A stretch of 8,864 nt of DNA from Pseudomonadota bacterium (GCA_023428365.1 JAEYYQ010000487.1:1-8864), one strand, 5' to 3'. Positions 1 to 6,928 are shown, numbered from the stretch's first letter. Made by a program: numbers and translations. Notes: generated by a model from the letters alone, not told the origin.

Positions 1-22
1 AGGCGCGATCGGCCAATGGGTT

Positions 23-27
23 GGAGA
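23..27 (+). promoter_or_regulatory. Ribosome binding site deciding the start at 37
   Basis: GGAGA sits 9 bases before the ATG at 37. It favours that start over the in-frame ATG at 16, which would add seven residues (MGWRHFA) ahead of the first recognisable strand of the glutaredoxin domain. The promoter must lie left of the window. Confidence 0.6.
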
Positions 28-36
28 CATTTTGCG

Positions 37-834
37 ATGAATAATGCCGCTGTTGCCGGAGACGATACGATTTCCGTCTATTGGCAAACCGGCTGTACGA
101 GCTGCCTCCGTACCAAGGAATTTCTGACGCGTCATGGCGTTGCGTTCCGCTCCCGCAACGTATTAGAGGATGAAACGGCGCTGGATGAGCTCAGCCGCTT
201 TGGTTTGCGTCGGGTTCCGATCGTCGTGCGGGGCAACGCATGGGTCGATGGGCAAGTTCTTCACGACGTAGCGAAGTTGTGCGGCATTCCCTGGGGCGCG
301 CAAAAAATCCTGCAGCCCGACGAAATGCGTCGCCGCATCAACGCGATCATCCGAGCGAGCGAGGCCAATGTGCTGCGGTTGCCGCAGAAATCGCTGCAAA
401 CTCTGTTGCCCAATCGGCCGCGCAGCTACGCCGATCTTACCTACCATATTTTCAATATCGTGGACGCTTTCGTGGAGCACGAAGAAGGCCTCGCGTTGGC
501 TTATGAGGCTTACTATCGGTTGCCGCCAGCGGAGATGCAGACGCCATCGGGTCTTGCGCAATACGGAGAACATGTCTCGAAGCGCTTCAATGACTGGTTT
601 GACGAACACGAGAAAACCGTCAATTGGAGCCGCAAGGCGGACGTTTATTACGGCGAGCAATCTCTGCACGAGTTTCTCGAACGTACGACCTGGCACAGTG
701 GCCAGCATGCGCGTCAGCTTGTGTGGGTGATCGAAGGACTGGGGCTCACGCCAGAGCGCTTGAGCAGTGAAGTCTTTCGCGGCCTACCGATGCCGGAGAA
801 GGTGTGGGACGACGAAGCCGCTGCTGCGGTGTAG
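37..834 (+). CDS. Glutaredoxin-like / DinB-like two-domain fusion protein
   Basis: Encodes 265 residues from the ATG at 37. The start is chosen because GGAGA at 23-27 lies 9 bases upstream; the in-frame ATG at 16 has no visible ribosome site. Residues about 11-85 resemble a glutaredoxin: a beta strand (TISVYWQ), a CTSC redox pair at C20/C23, and a cis-proline in RRVPIVV (P61). Residues about 95-240 resemble the DinB/YfiT four-helix fold, with a probable metal triad of H137 (TYHIF) and H220/H224 (TWHSGQH). Known DinB-fold members include thiol-dependent transferases and the mycothiol-dependent maleylpyruvate isomerase. A cytoplasmic thiol-dependent isomerase or transferase with its own redox domain is therefore possible, but this is inference. 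There is no signal peptide or membrane segment. The gene converges on pdxA2 and has no visible operon partner in the window. The domain calls are fairly secure; the function is unknown. Confidence 0.82.
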   Translation: MNNAAVAGDDTISVYWQTGCTSCLRTKEFLTRHGVAFRSRNVLEDETALDELSRFGLRRVPIVVRGNAWVDGQVLHDVAKLCGIPWGAQKILQPDEMRRRINAIIRASEANVLRLPQKSLQTLLPNRPRSYADLTYHIFNIVDAFVEHEEGLALAYEAYYRLPPAEMQTPSGLAQYGEHVSKRFNDWFDEHEKTVNWSRKADVYYGEQSLHEFLERTTWHSGQHARQLVWVIEGLGLTPERLSSEVFRGLPMPEKVWDDEAAAAV

Positions 835-849
835 GATGCGGAACCTACA
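830..849 (+). terminator. Possible weak stem-loop at the end of the glutaredoxin-DinB gene
   Basis: TGTAGG (830-835) and CCTACA (844-849) form a perfect 6-bp stem with an 8-base loop, overlapping the TAG stop at 832-834. No T-run follows, so it does not look like a classical intrinsic terminator. The rest of the 80-base gap between the two convergent genes (835-914) shows only short, unconvincing complementarities. Confidence 0.22.
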
Positions 850-914
850 ATCAACCGGCTGACAGCTGCGCCGACTGGCATCGCTCAGTGCTGCGCGGTT
901 CAACAGACGGAGAT

Positions 915-1949
915 CTATGAGGCGGTGGTCTCCATGGAAATGACCTGATGGTTTGCGAGGACCGCTGCATATTCGATGGCTTCGATGAGGCTTGTCTCGC
1001 TCGCGATGCCGTGGCCCGCGATGTCGAATGCGGTGCCATGATCAACGGACGTGCGGACGATAGAAAGCCCGAGCGTAATGTTTACGCCGCTAATCGCGTT
1101 CCATCGTCCGGTGGCAGGGTCGACCGAAAAGCCGAGCAGCTTGACCGGGATATGTCCCTGGTCATGGTACATCGCAATCACAGCATCGTAGCTGCCGCCA
1201 CGCATCTTTACGAAAACGGTGTCACCCGGTACGGGTCCGTCGACCGTTATCCCCTTTGAACGATAGTCGGCTGTGAGAGGTGCCGTCACCTCGATATCCT
1301 GGCGCCCCAGGATGCCGCCTTCTCCAGCATGCGGATTGAGTGCAGCAACCGCGATACGTGGGGCCGAAATACCCAGGCGCTGCAGAGCCTCTTGCGTGAG
1401 ATCGATGACACGCCGGAGCCGCTCCGGCGTCAATCGTGCGGGTACGTCTTCAAGCGGGATGTGCGTCGTCAGATGGCTGACCCGGAACGGACCATGGGCC
1501 AGCATCATCACTGCGCTGCTCCCGCCAGTGAGGTGAGTGAGAAGCTCGGTGTGCCCAGGATAGGCTTTGCCCGCGAGGTGCAGAGCCTCTTTGCTCAATG
1601 GCGCCGTTACGATGGCATCCGCCTCGCCAGCCTGGACGGCTCTGACAGCGCGTTCCACGCAGTCGTGAGCGATGCGCCCGGTTTCAGCGCTCGGTTCGCC
1701 TAAAGCGATTGGATTGCGTGGCGCACCCACGTCGAGGATCGCAGTATGCTCCGATAACTGGCTGATCGACGTAAGGCTCATCTCCTTGGCGGCAGAATCG
1801 AGGACCGCGGCCGAGCCGGCAATCTGTAGCGTGAACTCACCCGCTTGGATTCTCGGCACGAGAGCCGAGCAAGCCTTCAGCACAATTTCGGGGCCAATGC
1901 CGGCCGGGTCTCCCATTGTGATGCAAAGACGAGGTGCACTTCGGTTCAT
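915..1949 (-). CDS. pdxA2: PdxA2-type 4-phospho acid-sugar dehydrogenase (D-threonate 4-phosphate dehydrogenase family)
   Basis: A 344-residue PdxA-family protein, slightly longer than the usual ~330. Hallmarks are the N-terminal TMGDPAGIGPEI (11-22), the substrate-binding PGHTELL (H133, T134), and three metal-ligand histidines matching H166, H211 and H266 of E. coli PdxA: H163 (THIPL), H207 (NPHAGEGG) and H262 (YHDQGHIPVK). The C-terminal RTSVDHGTAFDIAG (299-312) is also typical. PdxA enzymes oxidise 4-phosphohydroxy-L-threonine with NAD and the product decarboxylates. PdxA2 paralogues do the same to D-threonate 4-phosphate, giving dihydroxyacetone phosphate and CO2. The neighbouring DUF1537 kinase, DeoR regulator and TRAP operon, and the absence of other vitamin B6 genes, point to the catabolic PdxA2 role. 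It is last in the leftward operon, 7 bases after the kinase stop. No good Shine-Dalgarno is seen, so translation may depend on coupling. Family certain; substrate inferred. Confidence 0.9.
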   Translation of the reverse strand: MNRSAPRLCITMGDPAGIGPEIVLKACSALVPRIQAGEFTLQIAGSAAVLDSAAKEMSLTSISQLSEHTAILDVGAPRNPIALGEPSAETGRIAHDCVERAVRAVQAGEADAIVTAPLSKEALHLAGKAYPGHTELLTHLTGGSSAVMMLAHGPFRVSHLTTHIPLEDVPARLTPERLRRVIDLTQEALQRLGISAPRIAVAALNPHAGEGGILGRQDIEVTAPLTADYRSKGITVDGPVPGDTVFVKMRGGSYDAVIAMYHDQGHIPVKLLGFSVDPATGRWNAISGVNITLGLSIVRTSVDHGTAFDIAGHGIASETSLIEAIEYAAVLANHQVISMETTAS

Positions 1950-1960
1950 TGATGGCTCAT
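1946..1960 (-). other. Four-codon mini-ORF bridging dtnK stop and pdxA2 start
   Basis: Read on the minus strand, an ATG at 1960-1958 overlaps the dtnK TGA stop (1959-1957) as ATGA. It opens a frame of four codons (M-S-H-Q), whose TGA stop (1948-1946) overlaps the pdxA2 ATG (1949-1947), again as ATGA. This could pass terminating ribosomes from dtnK to pdxA2, which lacks a clear Shine-Dalgarno. It may equally be chance. Confidence 0.3.
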
Positions 1961-3093
1961 TGGATAATCGTGCTGAAGTCGGCGTCGGACACGCCTCTCA
2001 TGAGAAGTTCGACCAGAGTGTTCGATGATCCGAACGCACCGGATTTCGACATGACAGCGATTCCGGGCCATCGACCACCGCGAAGTCGGCTGAGTGGAAC
2101 GCCGCCGGACACAAAGCCCTCGCACATCAGCGCCTCTGCTCCGAGGGCATCGCAAACAGTTCGCAATGTTTCTCCTCCGCTGCAGAACAAGGCGTCTGGT
2201 TTGATGACGTGCGACAGCAAGGGAATGAGCATCGTCGCAATTGCCCGCGTGGCGTCCGTCCGGGAGCGGGGTGCGAGATTGGGAGCGACGACCACCATCG
2301 ATTTGCGTTCTAGGCGGCGGTTGATCCGGTCAGCAACAGTCGCTGGGTCGTCACCGTCGGTCCAGGTCAGAACTGCTGTTGGATCACGTCGAGCTATTGC
2401 TTCAATCTGATCGTGTGTCACGCGATGGTCCGTGCCGATGATCGCAAGCATACGGCCAGCGGCTATTGGCAACCAATGTGGCGATGTGCTCGCGAGCGCT
2501 TGAGCAAGGCCGCCGCTGCCGCACCACAAGATTCGGCCGCCTCGATCGCGCTCGCGTGCGACGAGTGTCTGCAAATCGGTATCCGTCTCCGCATCGGCGA
2601 GCACGACCGTCGGCTTTTCCGCGACTGCGTGACCGCATCGTGTTTCAAAACCCGCGGCCTGGAGTTCGCCGGCGAGATCAATTGGAATGCGTTCGAACCT
2701 TCCGTGGGAATCCCTTGCGTGCTGCCAACCTTCTCGCGTGATACGGCCAAGAGAGGGATGGGCAGGGGCCAGTACGATGCGATTGCAGCCCATCTTTTCG
2801 GCGAACGTAGCGAGTTCTAGCACGGGGTGGCCGCGCAGCAGGCTGTCGAGCTTCTTAAACAGAAGAGGGTGATCCCGTCTCTCGCGGGCGATATCTGCCG
2901 CAGCCAATGTTCGCGAGTTTGCTATGTCCGCGGTGCAATCGCGTGTCTCGGTCGAGTAGGCCGACAAACCGGCCGCAACGCCGGACGATGGTGCCCATGA
3001 CACAGTGACAGGCATTGCCGGACGAGCGAATGCCGCCGCAGAGTCGAGGGCTCCGGTGAGATCATCGGCGACGAGATGGAGCGCTGAGATCAT
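1957..3093 (-). CDS. dtnK: DUF1537 four-carbon acid-sugar kinase (D-threonate kinase-like)
   Basis: A 378-residue kinase of the DUF1537 family, which uses ATP to phosphorylate O-4 of four-carbon sugar acids. The N-terminal substrate domain has ADDLTGA (9-15), KKLDSLLRG (80-88) and a GR..REG segment near 116-122. The hinge has GSGGLAQAL (192-200). The C-terminal nucleotide domain has CSGGETL (304-310), a Gly-rich GFVSGGVPL stretch (326-334) and SKSGAFG (349-355), a variant of the usual K-T/S-GGFG. Most members run to about 410-430 residues. Here the segment after GRITREG is compressed and I cannot find the usual H-x-T-x-F-A-x-D-P-x-x-P-V loop, so specificity may differ. The start ATG overlaps the stop of the DeoR gene (ATGA, 3090-3093), with GGAGG at 3098-3102 inside that gene. 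Next to pdxA2 this is the established D-threonate gene pair; the exact acid is inferred. Confidence 0.88.
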   Translation of the reverse strand: MISALHLVADDLTGALDSAAAFARPAMPVTVSWAPSSGVAAGLSAYSTETRDCTADIANSRTLAAADIARERRDHPLLFKKLDSLLRGHPVLELATFAEKMGCNRIVLAPAHPSLGRITREGWQHARDSHGRFERIPIDLAGELQAAGFETRCGHAVAEKPTVVLADAETDTDLQTLVARERDRGGRILWCGSGGLAQALASTSPHWLPIAAGRMLAIIGTDHRVTHDQIEAIARRDPTAVLTWTDGDDPATVADRINRRLERKSMVVVAPNLAPRSRTDATRAIATMLIPLLSHVIKPDALFCSGGETLRTVCDALGAEALMCEGFVSGGVPLSRLRGGRWPGIAVMSKSGAFGSSNTLVELLMRGVSDADFSTIIQ

Positions 3094-3905
3094 ATAGCCT
3101 CCAGCGGTGCCACGATAACGTCAACGCCGCCTTCGCGGATTTTATCGAGGATGACTGGGTCTGCGCGTTCATCGGTTACGATCACCGATCCGGTCTCCAA
3201 TTTGGCAGCATGGAAGACCGAAGGCTCGCCGAATTTGGAGTGATCGGCAACGATCACTGCGCGTCTCGATGCGCGCAAGATAGCCTGCTTTACACACACG
3301 ACGTCAAGGTTGGTTTCGCTGATGCCTGCTTCGGTCACGGCATGCGCGCCGACAAAGGCAAAATCAGCGCGAATGGTTTCGAGCAACGCTTCACCTGGAG
3401 AGCCAAGCAGCGTCGACGAGCCGGGGCGCACCGTACCGCCAGTGACAAGAACTCGGATACGCGGAGATTCCGACAGGATCTGCCCGACCATCAGATCGTT
3501 TGTGATGACCGTCAAAGGCAGCGAACCGCGAGCGATCTCGCGTGCGACCTCCATAACAGTCGAACCGCTATCGAGGATAATGGCCTGATGAGGCTCGATG
3601 AGAGCTGTAGCGGCGCGTGCGATCGCCTCCTTCTCGCTGCGCAGAATGTGCTCAGCAACGGCTTGGCCAGTTTCCAGCGTAACGAGTGCCCGGGCACGCA
3701 GGCTTGCTCCGCCGAAGGAACGATCGAGGAACCCGCCTTGCTCGAGCGTTTCGAGATCGCGGCGGATCGTTGAAACCGACGCGCCGATCCGCCCGGCAAG
3801 CTGCTGCACCGACACGGCGCCGTCGGTTTTGAGAATTTGCAGAATTTCTGCGTGGCGCTGTGCGGGGATCAGTCCGACGCGCGCCGATAACGGCCTGTGT
3901 TCCAC
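3090..3905 (-). CDS. DeoR-family transcriptional regulator
   Basis: A 271-residue DeoR/GlpR-type repressor. The N-terminal winged helix-turn-helix spans about residues 18-70, with QRHAEILQIL, the recognition helix VSTIRRDLETLEQ (44-56) and the wing FLDRSFGGA. The C-terminal effector domain carries the family's phosphosugar-binding motifs: DSGSTV (112-117), TND (135-137), TGG (155-157) and ADHSKFG (220-226). DeoR proteins usually repress nearby catabolic genes until a phosphorylated intermediate binds, so an acid-sugar phosphate is a reasonable guess. The start is GTG (3905-3903), with AAGGTGG at 3916-3910 upstream. It is first in the leftward operon and overlaps dtnK by four bases. It lies beside the divergent promoter region, which suits control of both operons. 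The N terminus is about ten residues longer than many relatives. Confidence 0.93.
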   Translation of the reverse strand: MEHRPLSARVGLIPAQRHAEILQILKTDGAVSVQQLAGRIGASVSTIRRDLETLEQGGFLDRSFGGASLRARALVTLETGQAVAEHILRSEKEAIARAATALIEPHQAIILDSGSTVMEVAREIARGSLPLTVITNDLMVGQILSESPRIRVLVTGGTVRPGSSTLLGSPGEALLETIRADFAFVGAHAVTEAGISETNLDVVCVKQAILRASRRAVIVADHSKFGEPSVFHAAKLETGSVIVTDERADPVILDKIREGGVDVIVAPLEAI

Positions 3906-3909
3906 TTTG

Positions 3910-3916
3910 CCACCTT
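3910..3916 (-). promoter_or_regulatory. Ribosome binding site for the GTG-started DeoR gene
   Basis: On the minus strand AAGGTGG precedes GTG at 3905-3903, with the AAGG core 7 bases away. This supports the GTG start; no in-frame ATG lies nearby before the helix-turn-helix. Confidence 0.5.
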
Positions 3917-3929
3917 CGCGAATGATCGA

Positions 3930-3959
3930 CTGCTACCAAATTCGGTCATCAAATGTCAA
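3930..3959 (-). promoter_or_regulatory. Candidate promoter for the deoR-dtnK-pdxA2 operon
   Basis: On the minus strand TTGACA (3959-3954) is a perfect -35 hexamer. With an 18-base spacer the -10 would be TAGCAG (3935-3930), which matches only half the sigma-70 consensus; such weak -10 boxes are common in alphaproteobacteria. It sits about 25 bases before the GTG start, so the leader would be short. Confidence 0.4.
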
Positions 3960-3984
3960 ACTCGTGCAAAATCGATTGACACGA
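3954..3984. promoter_or_regulatory. Candidate shared operator in the divergent promoter region
   Basis: TGTCAA (3954-3959) and TTGACA (3976-3981) are perfect inverted repeats 16 bases apart. TCGTG (3962-3966) and CACGA (3980-3984) are the outer arms of a 23-bp imperfect palindrome centred on 3973, with 7 of 11 pairs matching. TGTCAAA (3954-3960) and GTGCAAA (3964-3970) form an approximate direct repeat at a 10-base, one-helical-turn spacing. The elements cover both predicted -35 boxes, so a bound DeoR protein would block both operons. That the DeoR protein binds here is inference. Confidence 0.4.
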
Positions 3985-4004
3985 AACCGGCGGGCAACGA
4001 CACT
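3976..4004 (+). promoter_or_regulatory. Candidate promoter for the TRAP-lactonase operon
   Basis: TTGACA (3976-3981) is a perfect -35 hexamer. With a 17-base spacer the -10 would be GACACT (3999-4004), a weak match (three of six). This leaves a leader of about 60 bases before the ATG at 4070. The box overlaps the right arm of the candidate operator. Confidence 0.4.
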
Positions 4005-4054
4005 CCCGCCAAAAGTCGAAGCCACGGTCAATGGACCGACGACGGACGAGCCAC

Positions 4055-4062
4055 GGGAGGAA
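4055..4062 (+). promoter_or_regulatory. Strong ribosome binding site deciding the TRAP binding-protein start
   Basis: GGGAGGAA lies 7 bases before ATG at 4070 and selects that start over the in-frame ATG at 4031. The upstream start would put 13 residues, including MDRRRTSHGRNR, in front of a normal signal peptide. Confidence 0.8.
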
Positions 4063-4069
4063 CAGGCTA

Positions 4070-5068
4070 ATGCGTTTGAAAACATTGGGAATTTTGGCGA
4101 CTGGTGCGCTGGCGATCATCGGCGTTCGTGATGCGAGCGCCGCCGATGTCTCCTGGAAATTCTACACGTACTTCGCGGCCAACGATAAGCCGACGACCTT
4201 GCATCGGGCGTTTGCGAAGGATGTCGAAACCGCGACTAACGGACGTCTGAAGATCACCGTGTTTTCGGCTGCTGAGTTGCCTTACAAGGCGGCTGACGTA
4301 TTGCGCGTTGTCGGTTCGCGCCAAGTCGAGATGGGCGATGTCGCCTTCGGCTTCGTGGCTGGCGATGTACCCGAACTCAACGCACTGTCGATGCCGTTCT
4401 CGTGCACGTCGATGGACAAGTTCTACGACGTCCTCGCACCGTCCATCGAAAAGCCGATCAATGATGTGCTGGAAAGCAAGTTCAAATCAACATCGATCAT
4501 GCAGTGGGTCATGCCCCCGCAACAGCTATGGCTTGCGAAGCCGGTCGATGGCGTCGACGGCCTCAAGAACCTCAAGGTTCGCTCCTGGAATCGCGAACAG
4601 GCCGAGATGATGCGGCTTGCCGGCGGCTCGGGAGTTACGATCACGCCTGCTGAAGTTATTCCAGCGCTGCAGCGCGGCGTCGTCGACGGCGCATTCACCG
4701 CGGCGGTTCCTGCCTTGGACTGGAAGTTCAACGAGGTGACCAAGTTTGGTTTCATGATCAATCTCACCCTTGCGCACCAGGCAATCGTGACCAATCAGGC
4801 CGCTCTCAATTCTCTCCCCGAGGATTTGCGCAAAATCCTGCTCGCCAAGACCGAGGAATGGGCGCCAAAGTATCGCGCGGAGCTGATCGCAGCGGACAAG
4901 TCTGCGCGTCAGACGCTGACGGAGAAGGGCATGACTCTGAAAGATGCCACGTCCGACGAAATCACCCGGTTGCGCGATCTCACTGCACCGATCGCCAGTG
5001 ACTGGGTCAGCAAGGTCGGTCCCGTGGGCAAGGATATGCTCGCCGTCGCAGTGAAAGCGTGCAGCTGA
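4070..5068 (+). CDS. dctP: TRAP transporter periplasmic substrate-binding protein (DctP family)
   Basis: A 332-residue periplasmic binding protein of a TRAP transporter, which captures an organic acid and hands it to the DctQM membrane complex. An N-terminal Sec signal peptide (MRLK, then a hydrophobic core at about 5-19) ends with ASA at residues 22-24, giving a mature start near ADVSWKF. DctP features include F-x-x-E/D helix residues after WKFYTYF, QVEMGDV (85-91), LKNLKVRSW with R171 as the likely carboxylate-binding arginine, and the TPAEVIPALQRGVVDGAFT segment (192-210). Length is typical. Cysteines C112 and C331 could pair in the periplasm, though this is only a possibility. It is the first gene of the rightward operon, directly beyond the divergent promoters. 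The neighbouring kinase and PdxA2-type enzyme suggest a four-carbon sugar acid as ligand; the sequence alone does not show the ligand. Confidence 0.94.
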   Translation: MRLKTLGILATGALAIIGVRDASAADVSWKFYTYFAANDKPTTLHRAFAKDVETATNGRLKITVFSAAELPYKAADVLRVVGSRQVEMGDVAFGFVAGDVPELNALSMPFSCTSMDKFYDVLAPSIEKPINDVLESKFKSTSIMQWVMPPQQLWLAKPVDGVDGLKNLKVRSWNREQAEMMRLAGGSGVTITPAEVIPALQRGVVDGAFTAAVPALDWKFNEVTKFGFMINLTLAHQAIVTNQAALNSLPEDLRKILLAKTEEWAPKYRAELIAADKSARQTLTEKGMTLKDATSDEITRLRDLTAPIASDWVSKVGPVGKDMLAVAVKACS

Positions 5069-5106
5069 ACATCGTCCGAAATTGGCGGGGATGGCGGGTA
5101 CACTCC

Positions 5107-5643
5107 ATGGATCGCATACCGATTGTATCCCGCGTTCTCGACGTCGTTCAGTGGATAGGGCTGGTCATCGGCGTAGCAATGATCGTTGCAATGGCGACGC
5201 TGATGAATGTTGAGATTGCCGGTCGCACGCTCTTTGGCGTCTCCACCCAGATAGCTGACGAATACGCGGGGTACTTTTTCACTGCGGCCACGATGCTGTG
5301 TTTCGTCCCGGCTCTACGCGAAGGACGTTTCCTTCGGGTCGAGGGGCTCATCTCCCTCCTTCCGGGTCGCCCCAGGGCGATCATTGAGGTGTTTGCTGCG
5401 ATTGTCGGCGCCGTAACTTGCGCGGTTCTCGCGGACGCCACTTTCGATCTGGCTGCGGCGAGCGCCTCTTTCGGCACCCGATCGCTGCAGCCATCGGAGA
5501 CGCCCCTGGTCATCCCGCAGGCGGTGATGCCGTTCGGCTTCGGTGTCCTCGCGATCGCATTCCTGGAGTGGGGCACCTTATGCGCCATTCGGCTATGGCG
5601 TGGCGAGCTTCCTCAAGAGGGGCCTCTGAATGCCGTGGACTGA
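5107..5643 (+). CDS. dctQ: TRAP transporter small membrane subunit (DctQ family)
   Basis: A 178-residue inner-membrane protein with four predicted transmembrane helices, at about residues 14-34, 52-70, 92-115 and 133-160. DctQ features are NVEIAGRTLFG (34-44), ADEYAGY (50-56), the cytoplasmic EGRFLRVE loop (72-79) and the conserved SETPLVIPQAVMPFG region (130-144). It partners DctM in sodium-driven uptake of the substrate delivered by DctP. The ATG at 5107 is preferred: it has a modest GGCGGG about 8 bases upstream and gives the usual DctQ N terminus. A GTG at 5059 would overlap the dctP stop and add 16 residues, but has no Shine-Dalgarno. The 3' end overlaps dctM by 14 bases, which implies coupled translation. 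Confidence 0.92.
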   Translation: MDRIPIVSRVLDVVQWIGLVIGVAMIVAMATLMNVEIAGRTLFGVSTQIADEYAGYFFTAATMLCFVPALREGRFLRVEGLISLLPGRPRAIIEVFAAIVGAVTCAVLADATFDLAAASASFGTRSLQPSETPLVIPQAVMPFGFGVLAIAFLEWGTLCAIRLWRGELPQEGPLNAVD

Positions 5644-6928
5644 GCTGCTCACGATCTACGGGGTTCTGCTGGTTGCGACCCTGGCGTTCGGTGTTTCTAT
5701 CGGGGCTGCAATGGGTTTCGTCGGCATCGTGGGGATCACGATGGCGAGCGGAACGATGCTGTGGCCAACATTCGGCGATATCGTTTTCAATACCACGACG
5801 AATTTCAGTCTCGTTGCGATTCCGCTGTTCGTGCTGATGGGTGAGCTGATCCTTCAGAGCGGTATTGCGGGGCGGTTCTATTCCGGCATTTCCGGGCTAT
5901 TTAGTCGTGTGCCGGGTGGGCTCGCTCAGACAAACATCGCCGGGTGCGCAATCTTCTCGGCGATTGCCGGTTCATCGGTTGCCACGGCGTTGACCGTCGG
6001 CACTGTCGCCGTCAAGGAAATGCGTTCGCGCGGTTACGCCGACAACCTGACACTGGGCACACTGACGGCCGGTGGCTGTCTCGGTATTCTAATCCCGCCA
6101 AGCATTCCGTTGATCGTCTATGGTTCGATGACCCAGGAATCCGTCATCGACCTATTCATGGCGGGTATTATTCCGGGCATCGTATTGGCTCTTCTGTTTT
6201 CTCTCTACGTTGCCGTCCGCACTCTGATCACCCCCAGTCTCACGCCCAAGCGAGAACCGACGTCGGGCCTCGGGATCGGACGGGCGATCCGGGATTCGCT
6301 GCCAATCATAGGGTTGATCAGCGCTGTCATCGGCGGCATGTATACCGGTGTGGTGACACCAACCGAAGCATCTGGCTTCGGATCGCTGCTCGCGCTGATA
6401 CTGGCGGTGGCCTATCGAGAATTGACTTGGCCAAAGCTATGGATCGCGCTGCGCAATACGGTGCTGACCAGCGCCACGATCATGTTCATCACCATCAATG
6501 CCCAGGTTCTGAACTTCGCCGTCGTTTCGTCGGGGATCGGACGGGGACTGGCGGATTGGATGACGGCGCTCGAGGTCTCTCAGTTCGTCTTTTTTTGCAT
6601 CCTCCTGGTTGTTTACGCGATCATCGGCATGTTGATCGACGGATTGTCGATCATGTTGCTGACGGTGCCACTGCTTTATCCGAGCCTTATGGCGCTCGGC
6701 TTCAACGGGATATGGGTCGGGATCATTCTCGTCGTTTTCATCGAACTCGGCGCGCTGACGCCTCCCATGGGCCTCAATCTCTTCGCGATCAGTTCCATTG
6801 CACCAGACCGAACGCTGGGTGAGATCGCGTGGGCGTCGGCACCTTACGCTGTCATCATCGTGGCGTTTTCATTCCTTTTGTATGCGGTCCCCGAGATCGT
6901 CCTCTGGTTGCCCGCTGCGCTGAAATAA
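5630..6928 (+). CDS. dctM: TRAP transporter large permease subunit (DctM family)
   Basis: A 432-residue multi-pass membrane protein, the usual length for the ion-coupled transport subunit of TRAP systems. Hallmarks are IPLFVLMGELI (64-74), AIAGSSVATA (111-120), GCLGILIPPSIPLIVYG (149-165), YTGVVTPTEASGFG (238-251) and the mirror motif GALTPPMGLNLF (374-385). The two PP-containing hairpin motifs occupy the two inverted-repeat halves that form the substrate and sodium sites in characterised TRAP permeases. The start ATG lies inside dctQ after an AGAGGGG site. The lactonase gene follows 15 bases after its stop, so the four genes form one transcript. No truncation or missing motif is seen. Confidence 0.95.
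   Translation: MPWTELLTIYGVLLVATLAFGVSIGAAMGFVGIVGITMASGTMLWPTFGDIVFNTTTNFSLVAIPLFVLMGELILQSGIAGRFYSGISGLFSRVPGGLAQTNIAGCAIFSAIAGSSVATALTVGTVAVKEMRSRGYADNLTLGTLTAGGCLGILIPPSIPLIVYGSMTQESVIDLFMAGIIPGIVLALLFSLYVAVRTLITPSLTPKREPTSGLGIGRAIRDSLPIIGLISAVIGGMYTGVVTPTEASGFGSLLALILAVAYRELTWPKLWIALRNTVLTSATIMFITINAQVLNFAVVSSGIGRGLADWMTALEVSQFVFFCILLVVYAIIGMLIDGLSIMLLTVPLLYPSLMALGFNGIWVGIILVVFIELGALTPPMGLNLFAISSIAPDRTLGEIAWASAPYAVIIVAFSFLLYAVPEIVLWLPAALK

Noticed and set aside
163..708. Minus-strand frame of 181 codons opposite the glutaredoxin-DinB gene
   Set aside because: It is antisense to a gene with clear motifs, has no Shine-Dalgarno support that I can see, and resembles no family I recognise.
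915..1949. Vitamin B6 biosynthetic PdxA
   Set aside because: The fold and active site alone permit it, but the operon with a DUF1537 kinase, DeoR regulator and sugar-acid transporter and no B6 gene favours the catabolic PdxA2 role.
3210..3773. Plus-strand frame of 187 codons opposite the DeoR gene
   Set aside because: It is a shadow of a well-supported regulator gene, with no recognisable domain.
4031..4069. Upstream ATG for the TRAP binding protein
   Set aside because: The strong GGGAGGAA before 4070 and the clean signal peptide starting there make the 13-residue extension unlikely.
5059..5106. GTG start for dctQ overlapping the dctP stop
   Set aside because: It has no Shine-Dalgarno, and the extra 16 residues (with NWRGWRVHS) do not resemble a DctQ N terminus; the ATG at 5107 fits better.
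5944..6822. Long open plus-strand frame of 292 codons within dctM
   Set aside because: It lies wholly inside dctM in another frame. Its translation is rich in Arg, His and Asp and lacks domain motifs, while the dctM frame has all the permease hallmarks.
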